From: Candidatus Peribacteraceae bacterium
GTDB lineage: Bacteria > Patescibacteriota > Gracilibacteria > Peribacterales > Peribacteraceae
DNA: 34,322 nucleotides
NCBI GenBank assembly: GCA_028711445.1
Contig: JAQTSD010000015.1
Coordinates: 1 to 34,322 of the forward strand
Direction: 5' to 3'
Shown: positions 23,525-31,028 of the stretch, piece by piece
How the letters are laid out: the number at the start of each line of letters is the position of its first letter
How positions within the stretch are numbered: the first letter of the stretch is position 1
Translations under genes and position numbers: made by a program
Notes under the pieces: model-generated
What the model saw: only the letters and a program-made list of their open reading frames with translations
Database searches by the model: none
Told to the model about the DNA's origin: nothing

Positions 23525-25174
23525 TCATGAGGGGATCATCCATGTGAGCAGGCGCAGGGCGATCGTTCGCCGCCTCGATCCGCGCGGCAGGAGGCGTGGG
23601 ATGCGTCGGTCGAAAAAGGATTCAGCGCACTGAGCGAAGAGAGGGACAGCAGTCGGTTGTCTCTGTGCGGAGGGAGAGGTCTGGATGCGCTCTTCCTTCG
23701 ACGTGTTTTGCATGTGCAGAGCGGAGATCATCTCCTCCAACCATGCGGTCTTGCGCCGCTCATCCGCCAGGGCCGCTTCCGCCAGTGCGGATTTCTTCGT
23801 CATCTCTTCCTCCAACCATGCGGTCTTGCGCCGCTCATCCGCCAGGGCCGCTTCCGCCAGTGCGGATTTCTTCGTCATCTCTTCCTCCAACCATGCGTTC
23901 TTTGCACGCTCATTTTCCAACATCTCTTTCAACCATGTTTTCGTGCGTCGCTCGTATGCCAGTGTAACATTCGACCATGTGGTTTTTCTCCTCAACGCTT
24001 CTTCCAACCATGCGATCTTCGAGTGTTCGTTCACGGATTTTTTTTCGAGTTCTCTGATACGGAGCGATTCGAAGGAGGGGGTATTTCCCCCTTCCTCATC
24101 CCGCGCCCAGAAGTAGTGGCGAACCTGTTCGTGCAGGATGGGTTTTTCCGTGGCCCATGCCCAGCATCCGTTGTCGTCGATACGGATGTCCGTGCGTGGA
24201 TCGAAGGGGTGCAGGATGGCTGCGCGCTCGATGTAGTAGCGTTTCTCTTGTCTTCCGTGCCAGAGGTGGTGAATTCGTCCATCCACGAAGGAAACACTGC
24301 CACGTACGATGGATGCCATGTGCTCTGTCCATTCCCGCGCATCCAATAGAAGATGGGCGGGATAATAATCGATGATGAAGTTCTCTTCGATGGGGATGCC
24401 GAGGAATGCGCCCATGATGAGTGCATCACCTCCCCCCAAAATCATTCTGTCATAGAAAGGAACTTCTTCAAGAATGCGTCGCCGCGCGGCGACTGCGTAC
24501 CCCGGATGCCCACAATACGTTAAGCGGAAGTGATGAGGCGAGGTGATGGCCCACTGATGCGCTATGCATGGAAATGCTTTTCCCGTTGTATGGAGTGACC
24601 TGTTTCTCTTGCGAGTGGGATGAGTCCGGGGGAGCTGGATGGCGGCTGCAAATGGTTGGATGACCATGTACTTTTCGAGAAGTGTGCAGGTTTTTGCGAT
24701 CCAATCATCTTCTTGGAACAGGATATCCGTATCAACCCAGACAACCTTGTCACAATCGGGTGGCAAATGGGAGAGGGCAATGGAGAGGAGCCGCTCTTTC
24801 TGCCAGAGAACGTCGGAGGTATGTAATTGAATAATTTGTTCCGCATCATCATTCGCAAGATCGAACGGCCGTTCATCCATGGCCACTTCGACGACGATGA
24901 GTTTCAGTCCCTGTCGCCTGGATGCTGCGCGAAATTTCCGGTAGTTTATGAGACGATTCCGGTAAGAGGCGGGGTTGAAGTACGCGGCGATACCCCAGAG
25001 CGTTCCAGGGAGCCTTTCGGGGAATTGCGGTGGGTGCGTAAGCGGCGGAGCACTCGCCTTCTTCTTTGCCTTCAAAAGAGCCAAAGGGTGCATGTGCGGG
25101 TACCCATTGTGCAGGGTGGATGTGAGTTTGTCACCGTGGATTCGCGAAAACTTCTCATCCCTCCAGGGTTTCAC
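23525..25174 (-). CDS. Glycosyltransferase-like protein with C-terminal repeat coiled coil
   Basis: Up to 549 aa. Residues about 57-345 look like a GT-A-fold glycosyltransferase: GIAAYFNPASYRNRLINYRKFR, KLIVVEV, WQKERLLSIAL, and the nucleotide-sugar/metal motif KVVWVDTDILF with DTD at 148-150. A later part (CGHPGYAVAARRRIL, GGGDALIMGAF) fits acceptor recognition. Residues about 370-490 are a charged coiled coil built of repeats of the type TAWLEEEMTKKSALAEAALADERRK; two copies are identical in DNA (23735-23884). The last 50 residues are basic. The start is uncertain: GTG 25174 follows a TATAAT by 29 nt, and ATG 25093 gives 522 aa and may be closer to the fold. Likely a cell-surface glycan enzyme. 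Confidence 0.7.
   Translation of the reverse strand: MKPWRDEKFSRIHGDKLTSTLHNGYPHMHPLALLKAKKKASAPPLTHPPQFPERLPGTLWGIAAYFNPASYRNRLINYRKFRAASRRQGLKLIVVEVAMDERPFDLANDDAEQIIQLHTSDVLWQKERLLSIALSHLPPDCDKVVWVDTDILFQEDDWIAKTCTLLEKYMVIQPFAAAIQLPRTHPTRKRNRSLHTTGKAFPCIAHQWAITSPHHFRLTYCGHPGYAVAARRRILEEVPFYDRMILGGGDALIMGAFLGIPIEENFIIDYYPAHLLLDAREWTEHMASIVRGSVSFVDGRIHHLWHGRQEKRYYIERAAILHPFDPRTDIRIDDNGCWAWATEKPILHEQVRHYFWARDEEGGNTPSFESLRIRELEKKSVNEHSKIAWLEEALRRKTTWSNVTLAYERRTKTWLKEMLENERAKNAWLEEEMTKKSALAEAALADERRKTAWLEEEMTKKSALAEAALADERRKTAWLEEMISALHMQNTSKEERIQTSPSAQRQPTAVPLFAQCAESFFDRRIPRLLPRGSRRRTIALRLLTWMIPS
23735..23884. repeat. Two identical 75-bp tandem repeats
   Basis: Units 23735-23809 and 23810-23884 are identical at every base. 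A partial diverged unit begins at 23885, and looser copies continue toward 24020. Each unit encodes 25 residues of the glycosyltransferase-like protein's coiled coil, so copy number changes preserve the frame. Confidence 0.9.
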
Positions 25175-25203
25175 TTCCCAATTCTGGAGGAGAACCGTTT
25201 TGA

Positions 25204-25209
25204 ATTATA
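25204..25209 (-). promoter_or_regulatory. Possible -10 element of the glycosyltransferase-like gene
   Basis: TATAAT (25209-25204) precedes the GTG at 25174 by 29 nt, and the leader contains TTCTCCTCC. The -35 is not convincing. Confidence 0.35.
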
Positions 25210-25370
25210 TTCTGGTGGTCTGACCTATACTACTTTCGAACCGAGATTGCAGAGACCTATGAGCGGCTGCGCAGTGTCAGTTCTCTGCTTCAGGTAGCGA
25301 CAACTGCCTAGAGTTTCTTACAGCATTGCACTCCAAAAAATGACACGTGAGTGGCATGGTGACTAAGTAT

Positions 25371-27575
25371 CTAAAAACCTGCTCCAAATATTCGATCCAC
25401 TTCTTTGCTTTCCTCTTGAATTCTTTGCCATGGTGATCCGCGATCTAAATATTCATGTTCAATATCATCTGATTCTGAAGGAAATCGCTTCCTTAACTTT
25501 TCCAAATCAGAGATATCAGTCTGTAAACCAAAATAGGAATCAATTTCTCCAATTTCAGCAATACATTTATCTAATTCGCCTAGATCACCGTGGAAGATTT
25601 CATCCTCATCAATATAACCAGTATTCATTCCATCTGAACAAATTTCATTCGCGATTTCCTCGGCTCTGCTAATCAACTCATAAGCCGATGCTTCGTTTTC
25701 TTTCAGAAAAGCTTCCAATGCAGGCAAATCAATGCCTTCCATTACATGTTTGAGTTCATCGTAATCTCTTATTCCATCGGCAAGCTCTTTAATTACATAT
25801 TCGTAATCAACATCAATTTCGGGGCATTCAATAATCAAATTTATTAGTGAAATACTAACATCTCCTTGACCAACTAAATACTCTGCTTTTTCTTGGATGA
25901 AAGCCATAACTCCCTCAACGTCTATGTGCCTAGAAAGCGAAAGTAACTTTTCTGCGTCCTTATTTCTATGCACACTAGGTAAATCAAATTTATCCATTGC
26001 AATCTCTACATATTTATTTTGTCTACTGAGATTCAAAAAATATATTATCTGCTCCCAAAAAATACAATTATTCAGCATATCCTCAATTAGCACTTCATTG
26101 TTTTTAATTCTTGCCAGAAGGAAATCAACAACAGAAGGATTGATGAATCTCACAAGATGAACGTATTTGCCTCCAACATTATGAACATCTAAAACAATAA
26201 AAGATTTTTGCAGTTCCTTAATTGATAAATCGAAATCATTTGCCTGCATCGAGTTGTTATATTTTTTGCATTGATGCGAATGGAATTTCATCCAAGCTTC
26301 TTTAAGCTGATCCAATTTGCATTGTTTTTGTAGGCCATAAAGGACATAGAGCAAATTGCGCGATGACTCTGTTATTTTCAGGTCAAAAGCGCTTTTCCAA
26401 ACGATTTGAGGGTCATTTAAATGCCTTAAACACTCAGCAATAAAAACATCCACATCATCTATTTCATTCAGTCTCGATAAGTCTTCAATGATTCTTGGGC
26501 TGTAATTTCGATGCTCAATAATTTTATGATAATACTTCTTTTTACATATGCTATCTTTTACTTCTTGCGATAAATCAGAATGGTAAAGGTGATTATACAG
26601 GATTTGAGCTTTTTGTACTTTAGTGTAGCTTTCCAAATCAATCACACACTTTGAAAAATCCACATTCGATCTTTCAATTTTCTCATATTTAATTTTCGCC
26701 TGATTGAGAATGTATTCTCTAGTTGTAAAAATCAGTTTTTTGTTTTTAGACTTGGCAATTTTTTCAATAAAAATGCTAATTCTACTGTCTTCATTCTTTT
26801 CGAGAAATTGCTCAAGAAAGTTAGCACCTAAGAAATCGTCATAATAGAAAATTTGTTTCTTGTCTGAATTATCGAATTTCGTGGCAGCTTCTTCAATGTC
26901 TTTTGAAACATAAATCAGCTCATATCCATCGTTTAAATAATTATATATAAGCATATGAGCCAAGGTTGTTTTACCAATTCCTGGTTCACCAGAAATTATG
27001 CAGTATCCATTTATTTCAAGAAGCTCATTTGCCACTTTGAAACTTTCGTTCTGCACATAAAGCGATAAGTCCCTGTTTATTTTGTCTCTGGAGAATTCGG
27101 AAAAGACCTCAATCCCACTATGAAGAATTTTTTGAAGGATCGCGGTATCTGCAAGCCAGAGTTTAAAGTGTTGCTTGAGTATTTCTGGATTGGAGCTAAG
27201 CAAAGACTCGATCTCTGTAATCCCGTAAATATCTGCGGTACATTTGATAAACGGCTTAAAAATTTTCATAATTTCATCTTTATTGTCTGGGGTGAGACCA
27301 GCCGATGTTGCGACGATGTATCTATCGGGTTTCAGCTTTTTCACTTTTTCAGCTTCAAGTTTCAGGTTCTTCATTAAATCGTTCGTTTCCTTATAGTGTT
27401 TGCATTGGATAATTGTTCCATTTTTGTTTTTCGGATGTGAGCAACGCAGGTCAATCCCCTCATCGGGTCCATTAGTAAATATCTCCAAGCTTATTTCCAG
27501 TTCCTTTTCTATTAAATCTTTCATTAGTTTTTCGAAATCAGTCGGGGACAGCCGACCGAAATTATAAGTACTCAT
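25371..27575 (-). CDS. Mrr-like nuclease fused to a STAND-type NTPase (putative anti-phage effector)
   Basis: A 734-aa protein from ATG 27575, 2 nt after the stop of the OLD gene. Residues 1-110 are an Mrr/restriction-endonuclease-like fold: GPDEGIDLRC with Asp42, then IIQCKHY with Gln57 and Lys59, the PD-(D/E)xK pattern. A P-loop NTPase follows: GEPGIGKTT (196-204), QIFYYDDFLG (Walker B, 241-250), and KLIFTTREY (280-288). This order fits STAND NTPases such as the nSTAND3 group. The C-terminal 400 residues are helical and unrecognised, as expected for a sensor. It ends in acidic helices. Much shorter than Avs4-type proteins, which also carry an Mrr-like effector. The gene is AT-rich unlike its surroundings. 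Inference: it detects a phage trigger and cuts nucleic acid. Confidence 0.82.
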   Translation of the reverse strand: MSTYNFGRLSPTDFEKLMKDLIEKELEISLEIFTNGPDEGIDLRCSHPKNKNGTIIQCKHYKETNDLMKNLKLEAEKVKKLKPDRYIVATSAGLTPDNKDEIMKIFKPFIKCTADIYGITEIESLLSSNPEILKQHFKLWLADTAILQKILHSGIEVFSEFSRDKINRDLSLYVQNESFKVANELLEINGYCIISGEPGIGKTTLAHMLIYNYLNDGYELIYVSKDIEEAATKFDNSDKKQIFYYDDFLGANFLEQFLEKNEDSRISIFIEKIAKSKNKKLIFTTREYILNQAKIKYEKIERSNVDFSKCVIDLESYTKVQKAQILYNHLYHSDLSQEVKDSICKKKYYHKIIEHRNYSPRIIEDLSRLNEIDDVDVFIAECLRHLNDPQIVWKSAFDLKITESSRNLLYVLYGLQKQCKLDQLKEAWMKFHSHQCKKYNNSMQANDFDLSIKELQKSFIVLDVHNVGGKYVHLVRFINPSVVDFLLARIKNNEVLIEDMLNNCIFWEQIIYFLNLSRQNKYVEIAMDKFDLPSVHRNKDAEKLLSLSRHIDVEGVMAFIQEKAEYLVGQGDVSISLINLIIECPEIDVDYEYVIKELADGIRDYDELKHVMEGIDLPALEAFLKENEASAYELISRAEEIANEICSDGMNTGYIDEDEIFHGDLGELDKCIAEIGEIDSYFGLQTDISDLEKLRKRFPSESDDIEHEYLDRGSPWQRIQEESKEVDRIFGAGF

Positions 27576-27577
27576 CT

Positions 27578-29737
27578 TTATGAGAAAATATTTGTAAATA
27601 TGGCTTCTAATTCTGGTTTTGTGGTTGTCCCATCTGCAATAACTGGACAACAAGCGAGAGCTTGCTCCTTGGTTTTTATTTCATCGCAAGCAGCCAGCGC
27701 ATTTGTCACCTTGTCGGCACCATAACCTCCAACTCTAGAAGGATAATATTCCTCAATAGAACCCTTTATTAAAATATTAACTCCTGCCGCCCTTATTGCA
27801 TTCGCAAGTGCTATTTTCTTTGGCATTAATTCAGAGCGACTTCTTAGTGCATTTCTTATCAAAAAATATTCTTCATCACTAAAAAGTGATTCAATAGTGT
27901 CTACTTCCTGAGCCGTAGGTGGAGTGCCAGCGACCATACGTCCTGTAATTGCCTTAACCTCATTGTATCTTTCGAGAAAAGTTCGTGAACTAGAAATACG
28001 CCTAGCTTCATCTGCCGTAATCGAGGTTTCTTGGCTACTGGCAACTAATCTTCTTGCCTCTTGTATAAGGTCACTTTGTTTTGATTGGTGAGCACTCATA
28101 TCGCCAAGTTCTGTGAATTTATCAACTACGCAATCAAGATCCGCAATAATTCTAACCTCTACTCCAAAACATTCAAAAAATGTTCGATAACGTTTGAAAT
28201 TCCCCTTACCCCCTATTTTTACTAATGCAATATTCTTAAAATCGAAGTCCCAGTCCTTGCTCAAAGTTTTTGATATGTGCTTTAGATAAATTAAATCCGA
28301 ATCTCCTTCTACTAATACAACTCTATTACAAAAAAACCCTGCATTATTATTTTCGTAACAAATTGTTTGGAATGCCTCTCTCTTTGATAAATCATTCAAT
28401 AGATCAATTTCCCTTATCGTAGAATATGGCACCTGTGGAGCGGCCACTTCATCTTTATTAATTCTTAGAAAAGTTCCAATTCCATCGGGACACAGGAAAT
28501 AAGGCGAGTGAGTGCTCATTATCACCTGATGCTGTTTGGAAATACTAACCAAAGCATCATATAAAATTCTTTGGCCTCTTGGGTGCAGATACAGCTCTGG
28601 TTCTTCGAATAGGAATAAATATCGCTGAGAAGGGGCAGCTTCTGCTTGATCCTCGCGTTTATTACGAAGTTCTACGTGTGTTCTAAGCAGCGCAAACATT
28701 ACAGCACGTTTTACCCCGTCACCTTTTGACTCTACTTCGCCATCAACTCCGTCGTTCAAAAAAAGTTTCGCGTTTCCGAATATAGTTTTTAATTCTGGTG
28801 GAGGAATTTTAATTTCAAGTTTCATTTGCTGGAACTGCGCTGCTAAATTTTCTGCTAATGCCTTTTCAATCTCCATTATTTCCTCTAAGCGTTCATCAAC
28901 TTTTTCACCTCTTTCATTAACAATGCAGTTCAAATGCTTGTTGAGTTCTGTAAATGATTCTGCGATTGCTGAGATTTTTGGGCTTTTCGAGACTGTTTCA
29001 AGCAAAAATTTTAAAATTTTCCCAAAACTCGTTGCCTCCTTTGTTTTAAGTTCATCAGAAATGTCTTTTACCGCTGGTACATAAATAATTTCTGGAAAGA
29101 CAGCATAAATGCTTTCTGGTATTCCAGTTGTCAGGCCCATTTCCTTTTCGACAAGTTGGCCAGAAGGGAGAGAATTTATATAATTTTCGATCAGTTCTCT
29201 AAACCCTTTTTGAGTAGTGACTCCGTTTGCATTTGCGCTAACCTCAGGATAAGAAGCCAATACTGCAGTTTTAAGTTGGGCACCACTTTTTCCTGACATA
29301 ACTTCATCGATCTTTTCTTGATCAAACCTTAAATCGGAAGGTCTTAAGCCAATATAATTCAATGAGTTTGAGCCATCGACCTTATATCTTCTTACAAGTT
29401 TAAGCTTGTCGTTCACCACAAGCTTGGCAATTTTTTCCCTGTGGCTTTCATCCAATTTACTAAGTTCATTAGAATCTAAACCTTCGAATTGAAGAGTGAT
29501 TGCGATGTCTTTTTCTCTGTCATAGAAATCTTCCTTTTTCAATTTCTCTGGCTTAAAAAATAAATTTAATCCAATTAAAAACGAGGACTTTCCAGCATTG
29601 TTCTCGCCAACAATTGTTACAAGTGAAGATAGGGTAGGAGCAACCTCTTTTAATGACCGAAAATTATCTACTTTTGTACTGGTAATGTGCATTTGAGAGT
29701 GGGAAGCATATTTAGATTCTAGACCAATTTCAGACAT
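27578..29737 (-). CDS. OLD-family ABC ATPase with TOPRIM nuclease (GajA-like)
   Basis: A 719-aa ATP-binding nuclease. ATPase: VGENNAGKSS (Walker A, 44-52), ESKGDGVKRA (ABC signature region, about 336-345), LFLFEEPELYLHP (Walker B, 374-386), STHSPYF (H-loop, 408-414). A TOPRIM domain follows: VVLVEGDSD (473-481, metal-binding Glu), KIGGKGN, and IIADLDC (530-536). This order is that of OLD proteins, including GajA of the Gabija system, whose nuclease acts on DNA. It is the first gene of a two-gene operon with the Mrr-STAND gene. The start is uncertain: ATG 29737 has only 2 nt after a TATAGC, while ATG 29692 (residue 16, MHITSTKVDNFRSLKE) matches the usual family N-terminus and has a TATGCT 12 nt upstream. 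Foreign base composition suggests recent transfer. Confidence 0.9.
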   Translation of the reverse strand: MSEIGLESKYASHSQMHITSTKVDNFRSLKEVAPTLSSLVTIVGENNAGKSSFLIGLNLFFKPEKLKKEDFYDREKDIAITLQFEGLDSNELSKLDESHREKIAKLVVNDKLKLVRRYKVDGSNSLNYIGLRPSDLRFDQEKIDEVMSGKSGAQLKTAVLASYPEVSANANGVTTQKGFRELIENYINSLPSGQLVEKEMGLTTGIPESIYAVFPEIIYVPAVKDISDELKTKEATSFGKILKFLLETVSKSPKISAIAESFTELNKHLNCIVNERGEKVDERLEEIMEIEKALAENLAAQFQQMKLEIKIPPPELKTIFGNAKLFLNDGVDGEVESKGDGVKRAVMFALLRTHVELRNKREDQAEAAPSQRYLFLFEEPELYLHPRGQRILYDALVSISKQHQVIMSTHSPYFLCPDGIGTFLRINKDEVAAPQVPYSTIREIDLLNDLSKREAFQTICYENNNAGFFCNRVVLVEGDSDLIYLKHISKTLSKDWDFDFKNIALVKIGGKGNFKRYRTFFECFGVEVRIIADLDCVVDKFTELGDMSAHQSKQSDLIQEARRLVASSQETSITADEARRISSSRTFLERYNEVKAITGRMVAGTPPTAQEVDTIESLFSDEEYFLIRNALRSRSELMPKKIALANAIRAAGVNILIKGSIEEYYPSRVGGYGADKVTNALAACDEIKTKEQALACCPVIADGTTTKPELEAIFTNIFS

Positions 29738-29751
29738 ACGCTATAATGCGC

Positions 29752-29876
29752 CTGACCCAACTTGCCGTGGGGCTTTCTATGCCCCGCCTACATCATCGCT
29801 CAGTGCAGAAAGGGGCGTCTTGCCTCGGTCAACGCACTGACGATGTAGGGCAACCTTATCGGCAACGTTGGGTCAG
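29752..29876. repeat. 125-bp imperfect inverted repeat at the right edge of the AT-rich island
   Basis: The outer arms CTGACCCAAC (29752-29761) and GTTGGGTCAG (29867-29876) are perfect complements, and TTGCCG/CGGCAA continues the stem. Inner arms CTACATCATCGCTCAGTGC (29788-29806) and GCACTGACGATGTAG (29834-29848) pair again with a small bulge. The left bulge holds its own GGGGC/GCCCC hairpin. It begins 14 bp upstream of the OLD gene's first ATG. It could be a non-autonomous mobile element, a structured RNA or a transcription barrier. Confidence 0.8.
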
Positions 29877-29921
29877 CCGAGCAGGGTGCCCCTTCTTGCA
29901 TATTTCTTCTCCCATAAAATT

Positions 29922-30212
29922 ATGGTCAAACAGGAGCAGCCAGCATCTGCGAAAAAAATGCGCGAAGAAATGAAACAAATGGCTCGGGAAGGTCGCGCAA
30001 AGAAGAATGATCCAAAGGCTCAAGCTGCCCTTGCACGCGAGATACGTGCTGCAAAGAACGCAAAGCAGCAAAAGAAAGTTCAAGAACCCCTCACTTGCCC
30101 TCGCTGTGGCTCAGCTCAATTCACTGCACAACGCCGTGGCTTCGAACTACAGCGTACGAGGAAGAAACCTAGTCTGGGAGCTGCGCTCTCCCTTCAAACA
30201 GGCTTCGAATAA
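29922..30212 (+). CDS. Small basic protein with a partial zinc ribbon, 96 aa
   Basis: Residues 1-53 form a highly charged Lys/Ala helix (KKMREEMKQMAREGRAKKN, AKNAKQQKKVQ) that could bind nucleic acid or form a coiled coil. CPRCGSAQFTAQRRGF at about 57-72 resembles the CPKCGSTQ..ANKKGF start of a zinc ribbon often found beside small membrane domains, but the second Cys pair is missing. It ends in a terminator-like hairpin. Either it is truncated or frameshifted (another frame reads on with NKAFCPEW into the tRNA region), or it is a natural one-knuckle protein. The start is at ATG 29922, in line with the TTCTTCTCCC leader type. Confidence 0.5.
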   Translation: MVKQEQPASAKKMREEMKQMAREGRAKKNDPKAQAALAREIRAAKNAKQQKKVQEPLTCPRCGSAQFTAQRRGFELQRTRKKPSLGAALSLQTGFE

Positions 30213-30220
30213 AGCCTTTT
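30201..30220. terminator. Short bidirectional terminator between the small gene and tRNA-Tyr
   Basis: GGCTT (30201-30205) and AAGCC (30212-30216) form a 5-bp stem, followed by TTTT. The stop codon of the 96-aa gene lies in the loop. On the minus strand it follows the tRNA 3' end by 9 nt. Confidence 0.5.
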
Positions 30221-30228
30221 GTCCTGAA

Positions 30229-30313
30229 TGGTGGGCCGGGAGGGACTCGAACCCCCGAAGCCGTAAGGCACCGCGTTTACAGCGCGGCGGAATTGCCACT
30301 ATCCGACCGACCC
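30229..30313 (-). tRNA. tRNA-Tyr (anticodon GTA)
   Basis: A class II tRNA with a long variable arm. The acceptor GGGTCGG pairs with CCGGCCC (one G-U), the discriminator is A, and CCA is encoded. The anticodon stem CCGCG/CGCGG encloses the loop CTGTAAA, placing GTA at positions 34-36. The T arm reads GGGGGTTCGAGTCCCTCC. The long variable arm fits bacterial tRNA-Tyr. A degenerate copy may lie just upstream on the same strand (about 30350-30408). Confidence 0.95.
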
Positions 30314-30339
30314 ACGAGCAACAATGGAAAACGAAAGAG

Positions 30340-30353
30340 CGGAATGCATTCCG
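30340..30353. repeat. 14-bp palindrome upstream of tRNA-Tyr
   Basis: CGGAATGCATTCCG is perfectly symmetric, 27 bp upstream of the tRNA 5' end. It could be a small operator; chance cannot be excluded. Confidence 0.4.
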
Positions 30354-30472
30354 GAGGACTCGTCCCGCACCGGAGCCGAAGGCGACTGGTGTTGGGGCCG
30401 ACCCACGAAGCGAAAGAAGCATACCGCAGTCTTCTTCCAGTGCAACGCACAAAGCCGGTCTACCCTTGTGTC

Positions 30473-30745
30473 TTAAGCCACCCCCAGCGCCTTCGCGAGC
30501 TTGGGCGGTTTTCCGCCGAGGATCGGGTAGAGCATCATCCGTATGCCGTAGGCCATCACGCCGATGGCTGCGGCGACACCGAGCGGTTGGGCGATGATAT
30601 CGATCGTCTTGAGCGTGGCGGACCCAGCTGTTTCTTTCGTCACTTTTGCCAAAGCCGAAAGTTTGCTCGCAGTCTGTGCCTTGACGGCCTCCTCTGCGGC
30701 GACAACTGGTATCGTATTGTCGGAGTTGATTGCTTCCAATCCCAT
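30473..30745 (-). CDS. Small protein with one membrane helix, 90 aa
   Basis: I do not recognise it. The N-terminus is polar (GLEAINSDNTIPVVAAEEA), then a helical stretch (KAQTASKLSALAKVTKETAG), then a probable membrane helix (IIAQPLGVAAAIGVMAYGIRMMLYPIL, about 50-76), and a basic end (GGKPPKLAKALG). The start at ATG 30745 is set by a near-consensus promoter. The frame is open further upstream, but that part lies within the promoter. It is convergent with nothing close; the tRNA lies downstream of it on the same strand. Confidence 0.6.
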   Translation of the reverse strand: MGLEAINSDNTIPVVAAEEAVKAQTASKLSALAKVTKETAGSATLKTIDIIAQPLGVAAAIGVMAYGIRMMLYPILGGKPPKLAKALGVA

Positions 30746-30780
30746 CTTAATATTATATAATAAAATAAAAAGAATGTAAA
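30746..30780 (-). promoter_or_regulatory. Near-consensus promoter, leaderless type
   Basis: TTTACA (30780-30775), 17 bp, TATAAT (30757-30752), then 6 nt to the ATG at 30745. One of the two clearest examples of a start codon at the transcription start. Confidence 0.75.
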
Positions 30781-31028
30781 ATGGTTGCATCTGCTCTCAG
30801 GAACCAGTAAAAAGTGCATCTCAGATTTTGAAAACAGATGGAATCTGAGTTTCGTTCTTTGTCAGGACAGGCACGGGAAGTTTTTCGCGTGGCGAGCGGC
30901 CGCTGAAGTTCTCGTGTGAGAATTGCAGCGGCTGCTCCCGCGTCGGGAGAGCGCTTGGGCGTGGACGAATATTCAGTCGGCAAAGGCTTGTCGACACACG
31001 CATGAGGCGCGGAGCTGAATGGAGATGA

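Noticed and set aside
25202-25312. Truncated gene (reads FWWSDLYYFRTEIAETYERL) cut by the island
   Set aside because: About 35 codons with no start codon and no recognisable family; could be a fragment but cannot be supported.
25371-29737. Standard Gabija (GajA-GajB) system
   Set aside because: The first gene fits GajA, but the second lacks UvrD helicase motifs. It has an Mrr-type nuclease and a STAND-like NTPase instead.
30229-30313. tRNA-Tyr as attachment site for the AT-rich island
   Set aside because: No copy of the tRNA 3' end is seen near the left edge (about 25300-25370), and no integrase gene is present.
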